A DNA stretch of 64,000 bases, taken from the NCBI RefSeq assembly GCF_000143415.4, contig NW_003314311.1, forward strand, positions 967,062 through 1,031,061, written 5' to 3'. Positions 40,647-53,253 of this stretch are shown in pieces (the stretch's first letter is position 1; each line of letters starts with the position of its first letter). A model generated the notes under the pieces. It saw nothing but the letters and a program-made list of their open reading frames with translations. It did not search any database and had not been told where the DNA came from. The translations under genes were made by a program, and so were the position numbers. Origin of the DNA: Selaginella moellendorffii. Taxonomy: Eukaryota; Streptophyta; Lycopodiopsida; Selaginellales; Selaginellaceae.

Positions 40647-42660
40647 TCATTCCATTCCACTGCTCTCTTTCGCCGGCAGTGTTTTAAGTTGACGCCATGT
40701 AACGACCAGTGTGATTATCACAGCCAGCGCCGTAAGAACAGAAATAACATAGAAGCTGGCCCACAAGGGTTTCACCTCGTACGTAGCTGTGGTGGTGAGC
40801 AACACCACGGTACCATCACTGAGGACCTGAGGTACTGTTTGCGCTTGCAAGATGTCCCGGTCCTTCTTTACACTTTGCACGCTACTATATGCTGTATATG
40901 ACAGTAAAACTGCACAAAATATGAACTTAGTGAATCAACTTGTGGCAAGAAGAGGTCAAATTACCTGCAAAAGCGAGTACGAGGAGCGTCCTATAAAGGA
41001 ACTTAAACCAAAAGATGGGGTCCTGGCTTGAAAAAACTGATCCCTTGCTTGACTGAGCAGCCTGGCCGTCGGTGTTGGAGTCCCCAACGGCGCCACCATG
41101 ATGCCAGAATTTCTCAAAGGACTCTTCAATATCCTGCAACTTGTTACTCGTTGCCAAGAAACATGTTCCCACGAAGGACACAATCGCTGACAAAATCCCG
41201 CCATAGACTTCGTGTCTGTTGTTTGATCCATCATTCCACAGCTTGTTCTGCTTGAACTTAACGTCTCTGAGATGTAACATGGATTCGACCATCAGTTTAA
41301 TCTCTGTGCTGATAGCAGTGTCCAGCTTGGTCACACATAGCTTGTCCTTGAACTCGAGCTGTCCCATAGGCAGATCTCCGAAACAGGGTGTACTGATCTT
41401 GTTCTGGGGGGGAGTGGGAGCCCAGAGGAACCGTCTCATCTTGTTGAGATAGTACTCACCGTCTTCAGTGCTTAATACCAGCTGATCAGTACTGCACCTG
41501 TTCTGAACCTCCACACTGGATGGCACCGGTGTTTGCTGCATCAATGCCTCCACACAGACTGTTGTGTTCGCCATGGCCTGGAAGTCATTCGCTGTAACCC
41601 CAGTGAGGGAGGACCCGAGAGAGGTATTCCCCTTAAAGGTTGCAAGAAATGGTATAGGCTTGTCAGATGAGGCGTTGTGTACGGTAAGAACAAGCCAAGT
41701 GTTTCCGCCGGTGTTCCAAGCCCAGTAAGACGTCAGCAAATCGCAGGAGGAACGATAGTCGAACAATCCCCAGCTGCTGGTGTCCATGTTCCTGGTGACC
41801 ACGACACATACCCTGGTGGAGGAATTGGAGCAGCCGCATTGGAGGCTGGGAAACCCGAGGTATGCTGTGGCGTCGTTGCTGTAGTAAGATGGGGCAAACC
41901 GACACTTTGGTACATCCTTAGTGTTCGTAAGATAATAGTGGCTGGAGGTGTTGATCTTCTGGTACTTGGTGAAGTCCGTCCTTGCATTGCTGGCGTAGTT
42001 GGAAAGGTAGAATCCGGATGTGCTACGCGGCATGTTGTTCAGATCTGGTTCAATGCTGGGTGCAGTTGCAGCCCTGTAAGGTACAGCAATAAAGAGCAGG
42101 ATGAGATCCGCTTCTCTTTCCATCTGAAGGATGGGGGTAGTCCAGAGGCATGACCGATTGCTCTGGGCATTACCAGTGGATAGGCACATGCGGATGCTGA
42201 TGCCCCAGTCCACTCGCATTCTCCATTGCCAGTTGCGCCGGTGCTGCTTCATGTGACCACCTGCAATGTGGGGCTCGGCCGAGGCGTACAGTTTGTTGGC
42301 TCCCTCATCACTCGTCCAGTTGCTGATCACTCTCCATGCACTAGCTTGCTGGTAGGCGGAATTGGCGAGCTCAATTTCGATGCCACTTGTTGTGGAGAGG
42401 ACACTGGCAAGGGAAGAACGCAGAGACCATCTGTAGAACGGATCGAATTCGTTCACAAAGCTGTTTACTTCGGGGCATGCAAAACCTTCTCTGGATGGGA
42501 GGTCGAGGTAGAAATGCTCATCGTCGGATCCATGACAAGAATGCGCGAGAAGCAGGAGTACTGTTGCTGTGGGCAGAAGCAGCGAGAAGAGAATACCTGT
42601 CAGAGAGGGGTGAAGCCAATTGCAGAAGCTACTACTGCCTACATTCTCTGCCTGAGCCAT
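40647..42660 (-). CDS. Membrane glycoprotein of unknown family, unit B
   Basis: Exons 42660-40965 and 40909-40647 are the same lengths as in unit A and encode 652 residues with the same topology: N-terminal hydrophobic segment, long glycosylatable region and three C-terminal hydrophobic helices. Substitutions are scattered and mostly conservative (for example HRHNW to HRRNW, KLNTS to KINTS, HRGG to HHGG), with no stops or frameshifts. That fits continued constraint on both copies. Function unknown. The intron splits codon 566 in both copies. Confidence 0.75.
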
Positions 42661-44639
42661 TGTAGGTTATGATCCTATGATTCACAACTGCAGCCATATA
42701 TAAGGATATGAGGAAATTCGTTTTACATTCTTCAGAATAGTTAACACAAGACAAAAGCATGTGATGCCTGCCTCATCTTTTTGTTTTCATACTACAAGTT
42801 GGAGGCGAAAGTGTTGTGGATGCTTCCTATTGCTTTAAAGATCCAATTCCTATTCCTTTAAAGGTTCCTTGTCTATAAACGAGCTTAAGAGCACGGATCT
42901 TCCATAAACCTCTTACTTGGTGATATGCAAGCATTACTTATATTAAGAACATTGCACGCACGAAGTGACAAATTATATACATGCACGAGTTGACAAGTTT
43001 CGGTTACCGTTATTAATCTTCTTTGTCAACCAACGCTAGCTCTGGTTGGGTATAATGCACGAGATTTGGACCGAGGATGAAAAAGATGCCGCCTTGGTAA
43101 CAATTAGTCAATGTATGAGGCAACTATTTTTCCACGAACTTTTACACGATCTAAAGATCTGGGCAAGCACAACAGGTTTACTGAGAAGCCACTAAACGCA
43201 TGCCTACAGCTAAAACCCAGCGACTCTTTTTGCAGCTTCCAACATAGTTTCTTAGAGATAATTTTTTATCTGTTCGACAATAACTTCCTCGAACGCCTGC
43301 TGATGAGACTCAGTAACAGCATCTGGACGAAGAGAAGACAATGCGAGTTTGGAAATCAAATCAATAAAAACCAAGCTGCGAGACATACAATTTGTACGGT
43401 GCAATTAATTAGATAACTGCAAAGGGCGTTGACCAACCACAATCTGGTCAACTATATTACTTTGACCGGCCATGACCAGAATATTCCTTTACGCCCACCG
43501 AAAAACTGGACAGAGCGTTTGCAGCCTTATCAACGTGGCCAAAGAGGAAAAGCAATGCTCTTGCCAAATTGACCGGACGCACTTGTAGCCACGAGGTGGA
43601 GCGACGCCTGGCGTGGTACACAGCGAAACAAGGAAAGAGTGAATCTTTCGGGAAGTGCAGCTAAAAGCTTTCCAGCGATGGAAAAGCTCGTATAGCTTTT
43701 GCGCGATGACGCACAGGTTCGCTGCATTAAATCTGAAAGAGCGAGACGAATGAGTGGCTGCTGGCAAATAAGCAAAAAGAAAAATTAAAGAACCTGGATC
43801 GAATGTGAAGCTTTCAAAGGAAGGCTATAAACGCCGCAGTATCTGCAAGTTCATGGCTCTTCTCTTCTCTGCGTTATTAAAAACCGAACCGAACAAGAGC
43901 ACAAAAGCCTGCTGTGCTGCTGTGCTGCTGTGCTGCCGCTGCACGAACGAGACAGACAGGCCAAGAGATTGATTAGCGGCTAAATGCGGATATCGGGAAT
44001 CATAATTACCTTGAGCGATGGTGGGTGATCAAGTTTTCCTGGACGAAAGCCGCGGCGAGAGGCTGCTCCCTGTCTGGCGCATTTAAAGTTGATCTATTCC
44101 CATTCGGCGTCCCCACCATTCTCATTCATGGCCGCGTTCTCAGCTTGCAGATCGTAGTCGCAGTAGCGGCTCATTTGGTTGTTTTTGTCTTTCGCGCTTT
44201 TGCCAGGCCGCCTCTTCCCTTTTGTCGCTTCCTCTTGTTTCTCGTCCAGCCACAGCCCAGCTAGCAGCGCACTTGTTTGCCTAGCCTTTGGCTCCTGCTC
44301 CAGTTGTATTTTGCTTAGACGTCCGATGAGCTACTTGCTGAAGTCTTTTGCGAGAGAGATATTTCCAAGTGGAGTTGGCCTCGTCGAGAGCTAAAGCTCT
44401 GTGCCTGCTGCGGTTGGCGGTAAGTGTAAGTTTTGCATTCTCTGCGTCTGAGCCTGAGTTTGTTTTGAGTCTGTTTGATGTTGCTGCTCTAGTTCCGAGG
44501 AGAGAGTCCGAGAGTCTCAAGTATCGGAGTGTTTTCTTCCTGATGTTCCCGTTGCAAACAATGCCCGCCGCTACTAACAAGTTGCTGACACGCAGGCCGA
44601 GGATCTCTCCAAAGATCTGGAAAGAGCGAAGACGTCACA
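42661..44639. other. Spacer before the NPF transporter
   Basis: Positions 42661-44226 mirror unit A (32470-34084). From 44227 the sequence is unique and must hold the transporter's leader. A TATA-like box for the minus-strand gene lies at 42694-42705. No other gene is recognised. Confidence 0.5.
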
Positions 44640-46735
44640 ATGGAGCATGGCCAGCAAGTGTACTGGAAATGCTGCTCACCTCTTGGTTTTGTGGTTCGGA
44701 GATTCAACAGGCGAACTCCATCTGATCAAGGAAGTGCCACAGAGAACGAGCAGCTCGACGGCTTGAAAACCGTGACGAGGAACAAGGGGGGCTGGAAAAC
44801 TACCCCCTTCATCATAGGTGCGTTGTCGTTATGTTTCCCAAAGCCCCTGCAGAAAACACGTGATCAGGCACAAATACAACAGTAAACACTTGTCTCGTTG
44901 GCTCACTCCAAACTGTTCTTCTGTGCCTGCAGGGAATGAGATCTCCGAGAAGTTGGCAATGATCGGACTTCATGTAAATCTTATAACGTACCTCGTGCAA
45001 CAGCTCAACATGAGCAATGTTCAGGCGGCTGTGACTCTGACTAACTTCAATGGCTTGAACAACATCACTCCGCTGCTGGGTGCGTACGTTGCGGATGCTC
45101 ACTTGGGCCGATACATGACGATCATTATCGGCTCTCTAACATATGCCATTGTGAGTAATCTGTGTCACAGAAAAGTAGAACTTTTTATCGTACACCAAAT
45201 CATTGAAAGTTTTACCTGTCCTCGCGTTTCAGGGAATTGTGATGCTCACAATCGATGCAACTTTCTCATCCCTCCGGCCGCCGCATTGCAACGTTGCCAA
45301 AGAAGTAGCCTGTCAACCGGCGTCGTCAGCTCAAAAGGCCTTCCTTTATATCTCCTTCGCGTTCTTCGCGCTTGGCTCCGGAGGCATCAAGCCTTGCGTT
45401 GCCGCGTTTGGAGCAGACCAGTTCGATCAGAAGAACTTGAAGCAAAGAAAGCAGTCGTTCAGCTTCTTCAACTGGTATTTCTTCGGCCTGGGAATTGCCA
45501 TTCTTCTGTCCGTCACAGTCATCGTCTACGTCCAGGAGCACGTCGGATGGACCTGGGGTTTCGGAATCCCTGCCATTGCTATGGTCATATCCGTCATCTT
45601 CTTTCTCGTCGGCTCGCCATGGTACCGGCACGTTGCACCAAATGGAAGTCCCTTCATCAGGCTACTCCAAGTTGTAGCCGCAGCATATCGAAAACGCAGA
45701 TTAAGCCTGCCGGAAGATCCCGCACACCTTCACAACGTTGAAGCCGAAACTGGAGTTCGTCTACAACACACGGACCAATTCAGGTGACGTTCTCTGCTCT
45801 TCGTAAAAAGTCTGACTTCGCCTCTCTCTCCCAGGTTCCTTGACAAGTCGGCCTGTCCAGCCGATGAAGACTTCGAAGACGGTAAACCTCTGCCATGGAG
45901 GCTGTGCTCCGTCCAGCAGGTAGAAGAGCTCAAATGCATCATAAGAACCTCGCCTATATGGGCCACTGGCATAGTCTTCACGCTAGCTCACGGCCTCCAA
46001 AACACTTTCACCATCCAGCAAGCCAGAAGTATGGACCGACACCTGCGCTCTTTCGTCATACCGCCTGCAACTTTCCACGTCTTCGGAATCCTGACACTGC
46101 TCGCTTGCGTTCCACTATACGACCGGGTCTTCATGCCGCTGGCCAGAAAAGTCACGGGCCACGAGCGCGGCATTACTTTCTTGCAGAGAATCGGAATCGG
46201 CCTCTTCATCTCTATAATGGCCATGGTAGTTGCGGCGTTTGCCGAAGGAGCTCGGAGAAAGGCAGCACTAAATGCCGGACTCCTGGACCACCCCCACCGA
46301 ACGGTTCCTTTCTCTGCCTTCTGGCTGGCGCCACAGTTCATCCTTATCGGCATGTCCGAGTCTTTCGTATCCATCGGACATCTGGAGTTCTTCTACGATC
46401 AGTTTCCAGAGCATCTCCGCAGCCTTGCCAGTGCGTTGTTTTCGAGCATCACTGCGCTGGGTAGCTACCTCAGCAGTATTCTCGTCACTGTTGTTAACAG
46501 AGAGACCTCCCGCGGGGGACGAGTAAGCTGGCTCAGCAACAACCTCAACAAAGGCCACCTTGATTACTTCTACTGGCTGCAGGCCGTGCTGTTTGCAGTA
46601 AACTTCGTCATATTCCTGTTTTGCGCTCGCTGGTACAGATACAAATCGATTATTGCCGACGAAGACAGTCTGGATTCTGAGAAAGTAGCACTGGAGCTCG
46701 TAGCCACTGACAAATTGGACGACAGTAGAAAATGA
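44640..46735 (+). CDS. NPF (PTR/POT) proton-coupled transporter
   Basis: Four exons, 44640-44817, 44933-45150, 45233-45783 and 45835-46735, give 615 residues, the usual NPF length. The first membrane segment carries the EXXEK proton-coupling motif (NEISEKLAMIG). Other hallmarks are GAYVADAHLGRY, the PTR signature near FALGSGGIKPCVAAFGADQF, FNWYFF and the FRFLDK turn across the third intron. About 12 hydrophobic helices are expected in the plasma membrane or tonoplast. Family members carry nitrate, peptides, hormones or glucosides, and the substrate cannot be read here. The ATG chosen is the one opening the frame. A leader intron is possible. The right breakpoint of the tandem duplication lies ~410 bp upstream. 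Confidence 0.9.
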
Positions 46736-47013
46736 CCGACCACGTAGGCTCTTCTGCAAAAACTGCTAAGAGTGTTGATCGGTTGAAAAGGTCAGGAAAC
46801 CTGTCACCGCATAAACGCTCATCATGTAAGCAAAGCACGGATAACTTAACCTGAAAAGAGTAAAGTATAAATTAAAAAAAAAAAAGATTTGCGTTGTATA
46901 GGCCCAGAAGGCTCTCTCTTCCTGTCCTAGTTATACGCCTGTACAATAACCACTCTCAGGGGCCGAAATGATAAAAAAGATATCCTTGGCAAAGCCAAAC
47001 CTGCTACCCTCGT
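46736..47013. other. Short spacer between convergent genes
   Basis: 278 bp separate the NPF stop and the AMP deaminase stop. An A-rich run lies near 46873. No gene is seen. Confidence 0.5.
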
Positions 47014-50000
47014 TCAAATATCCACGTAGTTTGGAATTTTGGTTTGTCCAAGGAAGACATAATTTAGTTCCTCTTTCCAAACCTGCAGGAAAGAAAGACG
47101 TTGCCACAACACAAGCCTCTGGAGCTCCATACCTCATGCCGAAATTCGATTCGCATATGTGGAACATTTGACTTATGAATGTCATTCCCCGCAGGTCCTC
47201 GAAGGTGACAGTTGTTCCCAAGCCAGTGACACTGCAGTTAACTCGGACAAGTCAAGGCACAAGGCAACAATAATAGCAACAAAAAGTACACCTTCACTCC
47301 ATGATCGAAGCCAGACTGGTTAACCGAATTCCGAGCTATCTCACATATATCACAAGAGCTAAGCTTCCAAACCTGCGAGATGGTACTGGTTAGCTGAGTT
47401 ATTACAATCAAAAGAACAAAAACCAGTAAAACCTGAGCTGCAATACTGTATTCTTCAACCAAAGGTTCCTTAGTAAGATGGATCTGTAGAGGGTCATCCG
47501 TCGACAGTGAAACATTCAGCCCGCGAGCAAAAAACATTGGAAACGGATTTCGATGATAATCCAGAAAAAGAGAGTTGTTACTCAGAGGGGACATGCTCAA
47601 GCCGATCTGAAACAAGACTCAGTCACCAACCACAAAGATACCAAGACAAACCTGAGCGAGGTAAAATAAATATTGTAGACCCGGCGACTTCCGGAGATTA
47701 TTTCCATGGGCGATATTATGGGTCAAGAGAAAAGCTGCGGCAAGGTGGTCAACATCTCCAGCCTGGGTAGGCAAGGTAAGAGTAGCATAGCGAGCCTAGT
47801 CTCATCAGAACATACCTCGCCAGCGTGAGGACGGAATTTGATCGTAGACATTCCTTTCGACTCTCGTAGCTACAACAGCACAGTTCGAACGTATTGAAGA
47901 GAAAACTAAGAAAAGCTTACCTTGTTAAGTGTGTAGAGATTGGCATACACGTAATATGCCCAGTACGAGTATGCTGGATTGAAAGAAATTTGCCACTGTT
48001 CGGGAGTCTGCATATGCTTAGTTGGCCGTCTTTCGGGTTTGCTTTCATCGTCCACCATGTCAAAACCGACAACCTGCATAAAGTTCAGTGATTAAGCTCT
48101 AGTTCGAGATGAACACAAAGTAATACCTGCTTAAGAAACACATGGAGTTGAGGATGTGAATCGGGATTCACAGTGACCTCGAACAACGGTATAAAAACGT
48201 TGTCAAGAATTGACTGAAAAGAGGTAACAATGCCCATATCATAATAAACATTGTACAAGCGCGGAAGCTGCATGAACGCAAAGCATGTAGAAGACAAACG
48301 AGTGAATAATTCGCAAACCTGGATTAGCCAGACGACGTTCTCACTATACAAATCGTTGTTCACAATCCAGCTTGCTAATTGATCCCACTCGCTTTGTTTT
48401 CTGCCATAAACAGAGATCCTATATTCTGCCATCTGCATTTGTACACAAGCTCAGATTGACACATGAAGGTAAGCGAATAAAAACCTGATATTTGCTGCCA
48501 GCAAGATCGGAGAAGACTTCCTTCGTCAACTCGGCCAAAAAACGTCCTGTAAACCAGCAAGCGTAATGATGGAAAAAAAAAGAAGAAAGAATAGGCGGAG
48601 AAATTAACATACCTTGAATCAGATTGTCCTGCTTCAAGAATATTTCTCGGAGCCTACTTTGCCCACAAGGATTGTATTTTAAGTTAAATTTATCGAATCT
48701 ATGGAAAGTATTTTTGTCCGCATGTACATCTAGAAGATCCACATTGAGGTCATAACTGAGAAAACCGAGAGTTAGAAAATCGGAGTGGAAAACTTGCAGA
48801 TTACCCTGTCAAGTCTAGACTTTCAAAAACTTCCTTCAACGTAAGATACTTCCCATCACGAAAAATAACAACCTGTCCACAAAAAATGGTGTTAGCAAGT
48901 CAAAAGAAAATAACAATCTCACCTCATCAGGTTCTTTTCTCAATTTCGACTTGATAAAACGCAGGAGATGCTTCTGATTCATACACGACGAGTGATGAAC
49001 GTGAGTGTCAACCTTACGAACGTTGTAAAAGTCACGATGTGGTGCACTCTTTTGAGCCAAGAATTCCCGATCTGCATTAAGCATCAAGTGCAGACTAAAT
49101 TTCTGCATCCCGGGAACCGAATAAACTTAACCATAATATCAAAGCACTTTTATACAACATACCTGCTCTAGGAGACGAAGCCTGTGGTGGCAGAGAGTTC
49201 GAACATTGCCGAGTGAGACGATTCGAAGTATCCTATGCATGTCAGTAAAAAAGGTTGTAGCATCAGCAACCGGGAAGAGTTCCTCTTTGGCTGATTACAC
49301 AGTTATTAAAACCTTAGTTGCAAGGAAAAGTTGGTAAGAAAGTAAGTACCATCAGCATCCGTATAGACATGGACCACTCCGTTTTCCATGCGATAAACGT
49401 GCTATATAATAAAAACAAAATCAAATACAGTACGTAAAATATCGTGTTTCGAACCTTGCTGGGAGCTTGAGGCTCGTATCGAAATGGATCCGGGTTTGCT
49501 TTGGGTGTTGACGAGTCAAAGATCCCCTTCTTCCAGGGAGGCACCATTTCCCGAAACACGTACTTGTCTCGCATTTCTAGGCACTCTTGCATCATCAGGC
49601 AAACCTCCTCTTCCTCGTCCGAAGGAGCGTCTAGAATAACGACCAAGTGTTAAAAACGCTCGCATCAACCTTCGAAAACAAACCGATTGGAGCCACATTG
49701 AGGCGAACAAAAGTCTCTTGTTCTGGCTCCTTTCGGAGGATGTCGGCAGCAACAGGATCCGGTGCGTGATGCATCTCTCCCGGGATACTGATCGATCGAT
49801 TCATGGCCTTCTGCTGCTCCGAAGTGTCGCTCACAACTGCGCCCGCGGGAGGCTCAACCTGATTACAACAGCATAGAACTCATCACTGGTAGAAAGCAAG
49901 CAAAAAGAAAGAAAAAACATTGACAAAAGTAAAAAAGGAAACTTACGGCATTATCTCTCGGAGACGATAGCTCGGGAGTCACACCATCCACAGCAACTTC

Positions 50001-50599
50001 ATCCTCGCCGAGATCACTCTCATTGTCTGATTCTTCCATACTTCCAAAAGCACCATTACTTGCCGTAGGAGAGGAGCGCATCACGGAATTCCCCAAAGGA
50101 GTAGCTCTTCTAGCAGAGTGAAGAGACTGGCAAGAGCCTAGCAAGAAAAGACTTGATCGATTTGCAGTAACAGAAAAGGAAAGCACTGACCTTCACGTTT
50201 GGTCTTGACTTTGGGCAATCCAGGAGGGATCGCGCAGGCACTGTGGTCAAATGCAGCCTTTTCGATCTTCTCATCGTGATCGGACACGGACGGGGAGGTG
50301 GAGGAGACGAGCTTCGAATCGGAGTGATTCGTGAGCCCGTTGGCCACGGTCCCCGTCTCCACAGCCAAAATTTCGTAGCTCTTGGCCTCCACCACCGTCT
50401 TGGATCGCCTACACTGCGAGCGCCTCACCTTATCCTCCTTGCCAAGCTTCCGGCGCTCCAATCCGCGCTCCAGCAGCCGCTCCATGGATCTCTGATGCAT
50501 CCAGTAGGCCGATATCGCCATGAAGCTCGCGCCGACGATCGCTGCGGCCGTCAGGGAGACGAGCGACGGGATTTTGCTGCTGTCCGCCGAGGATTCCAT
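47014..50599 (-). CDS. FAC1: AMP deaminase
   Basis: Nineteen exons give 859 residues. From 5' to 3' they are 50599-50191, 50137-49947, 49858-49684, 49630-49455, 49401-49350, 49290-49163, 49102-48923, 48872-48805, 48755-48613, 48546-48485, 48432-48319, 48267-48127, 48073-47921, 47869-47816, 47762-47652, 47606-47433, 47372-47292, 47231-47133 and 47082-47014. An N-terminal membrane anchor ([20 protein letters not shown]) and acidic linker precede the catalytic barrel, as in Arabidopsis FAC1. Zinc ligands are in VDTHVHHSS (about 411-414), RPHAGE and HGNNLR, and the catalytic [11 protein letters not shown] is at about 754. It converts AMP to IMP and ammonia, steering adenylate balance. FAC1 is essential for embryo development in Arabidopsis. 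All introns are GT..AG and short. Confidence 0.95.
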
Positions 50600-51021
50600 G
50601 GCGGAGCTCCTCCCAAACCCTAGGGCTTGTAAAATCCAAAACACCACTCTTCCTCTGTGACACAAAAAGAGAGCTAGGCAGCAGCATATTTAAAGAGAGT
50701 GTCTATCATTTTAGCTACTACCACTGCAGGTAAATCTTTTTTACTCGCAAGTGGTCTGTGCGTAGTGTGTACCTTTGTCAATTATGCAAAGGCGAAGAAC
50801 CAACATGAGAGTCTCTCAAAGATATGCGAGGAATTTCGAAAACGATATGCCAGCAAATGGGGCACACTTGTACGGCTCGCGATCGAGATCCGACGGCCCC
50901 TATCTGCCACGTGGTAGAATATCCTTGGCTTAAACCCTAGCGAGGGAATGAAATATTTCTAGGGTTTTGTTGGAGCTGCGAAAATGTAAGCAATCGATCG
51001 CTATGGCTGAGCGAAATATCG
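50600..51021. promoter_or_regulatory. Divergent promoter region, AMP deaminase / DYW-PPR
   Basis: 422 bp lie between two start codons pointing away from each other. On the minus strand a TTTAAATATG-like AT box lies near 50685-50695. Both promoters and leaders must fit here. No other feature is recognised. Confidence 0.4.
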
Positions 51022-53253
51022 ATGCTTCGATCGAGATCCAATGCGCGTGTTGGATGGATTGTCTTCGTTCTGGTGAGGAGATTTATTTCGCCTCCGGCAG
51101 GGCAATCCGAGGTATCGCGGGTTGTGGCAGCACTGAAATCGTGCAAAGATTTGGACATCGGGAGGAGGATTCACAGAGATGCTGCTGGAAGAGGGCTGGA
51201 CACGAATGTTTACGTTGCCGGGAGCTTGGTTTCGATGTACGCCAAGCACGGGAGCATGGTGGATGCCCAAAGGGTCTTTGATAGAATGGCTCGTCCAGAC
51301 GTGGTCTCCTGGAATTCGCTGATATTCGGCTATGCAAACAACGGGCATGGAGGTATGGCTCTGGATTCTTTTGGACTGATGCAAAGGAAAGGCTTCGTTC
51401 CAAATGCCAGGACTTTTGTTGCGGCTCTGAAAGCTTGCAGCGCTCTCGCAAGTCAAGAACAGGGTCAGGAGCTGGGTGGAAAAGCTCTAAAAATCGGATC
51501 TTTGCAGAAGGGTCTCACGATTTACGACCAAGCTGTGAAGATCGGCTGTGACTCGGACATTTTTGTTCCAAATGCGGCAGTGGATCTTTTCGCGAAATGT
51601 GGGAGCTTGAAAGAAGCCCGGAGAGTTTTTGACGGTATGACGCAGCGGGACGTCGTTACTTGGAATTCAGTCATGGTGGGACACGGTGACAATGGTGAAC
51701 CAGAGTCGGCTCTAGAGTTATTCCAGGAGATGAAAGCTCGGGGCTGTCAGCCAAACGCTCGGAGCTACGTTGCTGCAGTGAAGGCTTGCACAAGTCTGGC
51801 ATCAAAAGAGGAGGCTGTGCGACTTTCGGGCAAACATGAAGTAAAAGTTCGCTCACTGGAGAGAGGAATGGCTATACACGCCGAAGCTGCTAAAGGTGGT
51901 CTCGAGTTGGAGTACTTCGTCGCAAACACGCTGGTGGATTTCTACGTCAAGTGTGGGAGCTCGGCAGACGCTCGCAGAGTTTTTGACAAGATGCCACTGC
52001 ACGATGTGGTGTCCTGGACGGCGCTGGTGCTGGGCTACGCTGAAAATGGTGAAGGCAAGGTGGCCTTGGATCTCTTCGAGGACATGCAACGTCGGGGCTG
52101 TACACCGAATGCTTGGACCTTCCTCGCCGCTCTGAAGGCCTGTAGCTGCGTGGTGGCTGTCGAGTACGTCAAAGCAGTCCTCGCGGATATCTACAGGTTT
52201 GGTTTCGAAAGCGATGCTGTTCTAGCTAACTGTATCGTTGATGCATATGGCAAATGCGGGAGGGTCGATGACGCTCAGCTCTTCTTTGACACACTCTGCA
52301 AAACAAACTCCATCACCTGGACTTCGATCATATCTGGATACACTTCGCAAGGGGACGCAGAGAACGCCTTTGTTTTTTTCAAGAAGATGCGAGACGAAGG
52401 TTTGCAACCAAATGCGGTCACTTTCGTATCCGTTCTCACAGCCTGTAGCTACGCGGGACTGGTTAAGCAGGGAAAACGGTACTTCGAGATGATGAGCACC
52501 GACTATGGTTTAACTCCCGGGATCCAGCACTACACCTGCATGGTGGATATCTTGGCCAGAGCAAACGAACTAGACGCGGCAGTGGCAATGGTGAAAACGA
52601 TGCCTTTCGAAGCGGACTCTGTGACATGGAGGACGGTTTTAAGCTCTTGCCGGAAGTGGAAAAACTTGGAGAAAGGAAAGGTCGCGTTTGAGGCTCTGGT
52701 TAAGCTGGAAGAGGGCGACGTCTCGGCCTATATGCTGATGGGAAGCATCTACGGCAGCCAGGGAATGTGGGAGGAGCAGAGCCGAGTCGAGGCAATGAGA
52801 ACGAGAGCTCGAGCGTGGAAGAAGTTTGAGCCGGCACAGAGCTGGTGGGTCGATCCAGCGGGAAGAGTTCACTCCTTTTTAGCTGCTGGAGAGAAGAATC
52901 ATCCGCAGAGGGACGAGATCCAGGCGAAGCTGAGCAGCCTTGTGCTGAGAATGAAGGACCAAGGCTACGTTCCAGACTTTGGAAGCTTGAATAACGCCAG
53001 CAGCAGGATTTCTAGCGAGGAGAAAGAGGACGCTTTGTGCGGGCACAGCGAGAGGCTAGCGATCGCTTGCGCGCTCATCAACACGGCCCCAGGCGCGACG
53101 ATCAGAGTGACCAAGAATCTGAGAGTATGCGACGATTGCCACAGGGCGATTGGATTGATCTCCAAGATCGAGCAGCGGGCGATAATTTGCAGGGACGCGA
53201 GCCGCTTCCATTCTTACAAAGATGGAGCGTGCTCTTGTAACGATCACTGGTAG
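51022..53253 (+). CDS. DYW-class PPR RNA-editing factor
   Basis: The 743-residue intronless frame has classical P-L-S repeats (GLDTNVYVAGSLVSMYAKHG, RPDVVSWNSLIFGYANNGHG, GFVPNARTFVAALKAC). E and E+ motifs follow, then a complete DYW deaminase domain. The zinc and catalytic residues are in GHSERLAIA (HSE about 675-677) and CDDCH (about 703-706). The protein ends CSCNDHW instead of the usual GDYW. Such proteins bind a site in chloroplast or mitochondrial RNA and deaminate C to U. The N-terminus (ARVGWIVFVLVRRFISPP) may include targeting sequence. Polymerase theta starts 107 bp after its stop on the same strand. Confidence 0.92.
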   Translation: MLRSRSNARVGWIVFVLVRRFISPPAGQSEVSRVVAALKSCKDLDIGRRIHRDAAGRGLDTNVYVAGSLVSMYAKHGSMVDAQRVFDRMARPDVVSWNSLIFGYANNGHGGMALDSFGLMQRKGFVPNARTFVAALKACSALASQEQGQELGGKALKIGSLQKGLTIYDQAVKIGCDSDIFVPNAAVDLFAKCGSLKEARRVFDGMTQRDVVTWNSVMVGHGDNGEPESALELFQEMKARGCQPNARSYVAAVKACTSLASKEEAVRLSGKHEVKVRSLERGMAIHAEAAKGGLELEYFVANTLVDFYVKCGSSADARRVFDKMPLHDVVSWTALVLGYAENGEGKVALDLFEDMQRRGCTPNAWTFLAALKACSCVVAVEYVKAVLADIYRFGFESDAVLANCIVDAYGKCGRVDDAQLFFDTLCKTNSITWTSIISGYTSQGDAENAFVFFKKMRDEGLQPNAVTFVSVLTACSYAGLVKQGKRYFEMMSTDYGLTPGIQHYTCMVDILARANELDAAVAMVKTMPFEADSVTWRTVLSSCRKWKNLEKGKVAFEALVKLEEGDVSAYMLMGSIYGSQGMWEEQSRVEAMRTRARAWKKFEPAQSWWVDPAGRVHSFLAAGEKNHPQRDEIQAKLSSLVLRMKDQGYVPDFGSLNNASSRISSEEKEDALCGHSERLAIACALINTAPGATIRVTKNLRVCDDCHRAIGLISKIEQRAIICRDASRFHSYKDGACSCNDHW

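Larger units (their letters stand above)
34085..44226. repeat. Tandem duplication, unit B
   Basis: This 10.1-kb direct copy of unit A is very similar. For example, the last exons of the two glycosyltransferases differ at two residues. Differences are a 1,073-bp loss matching 26293-27365, an extra PPR-gene segment at 38309-40460, a 49-bp inverted segment at 36217-36265 and scattered small indels. Confidence 0.93.

Noticed and set aside
45326-45631. Antisense frames across NPF and AMP deaminase exons
   Set aside because: They follow the codon pattern of the well-supported sense exons and match no family.
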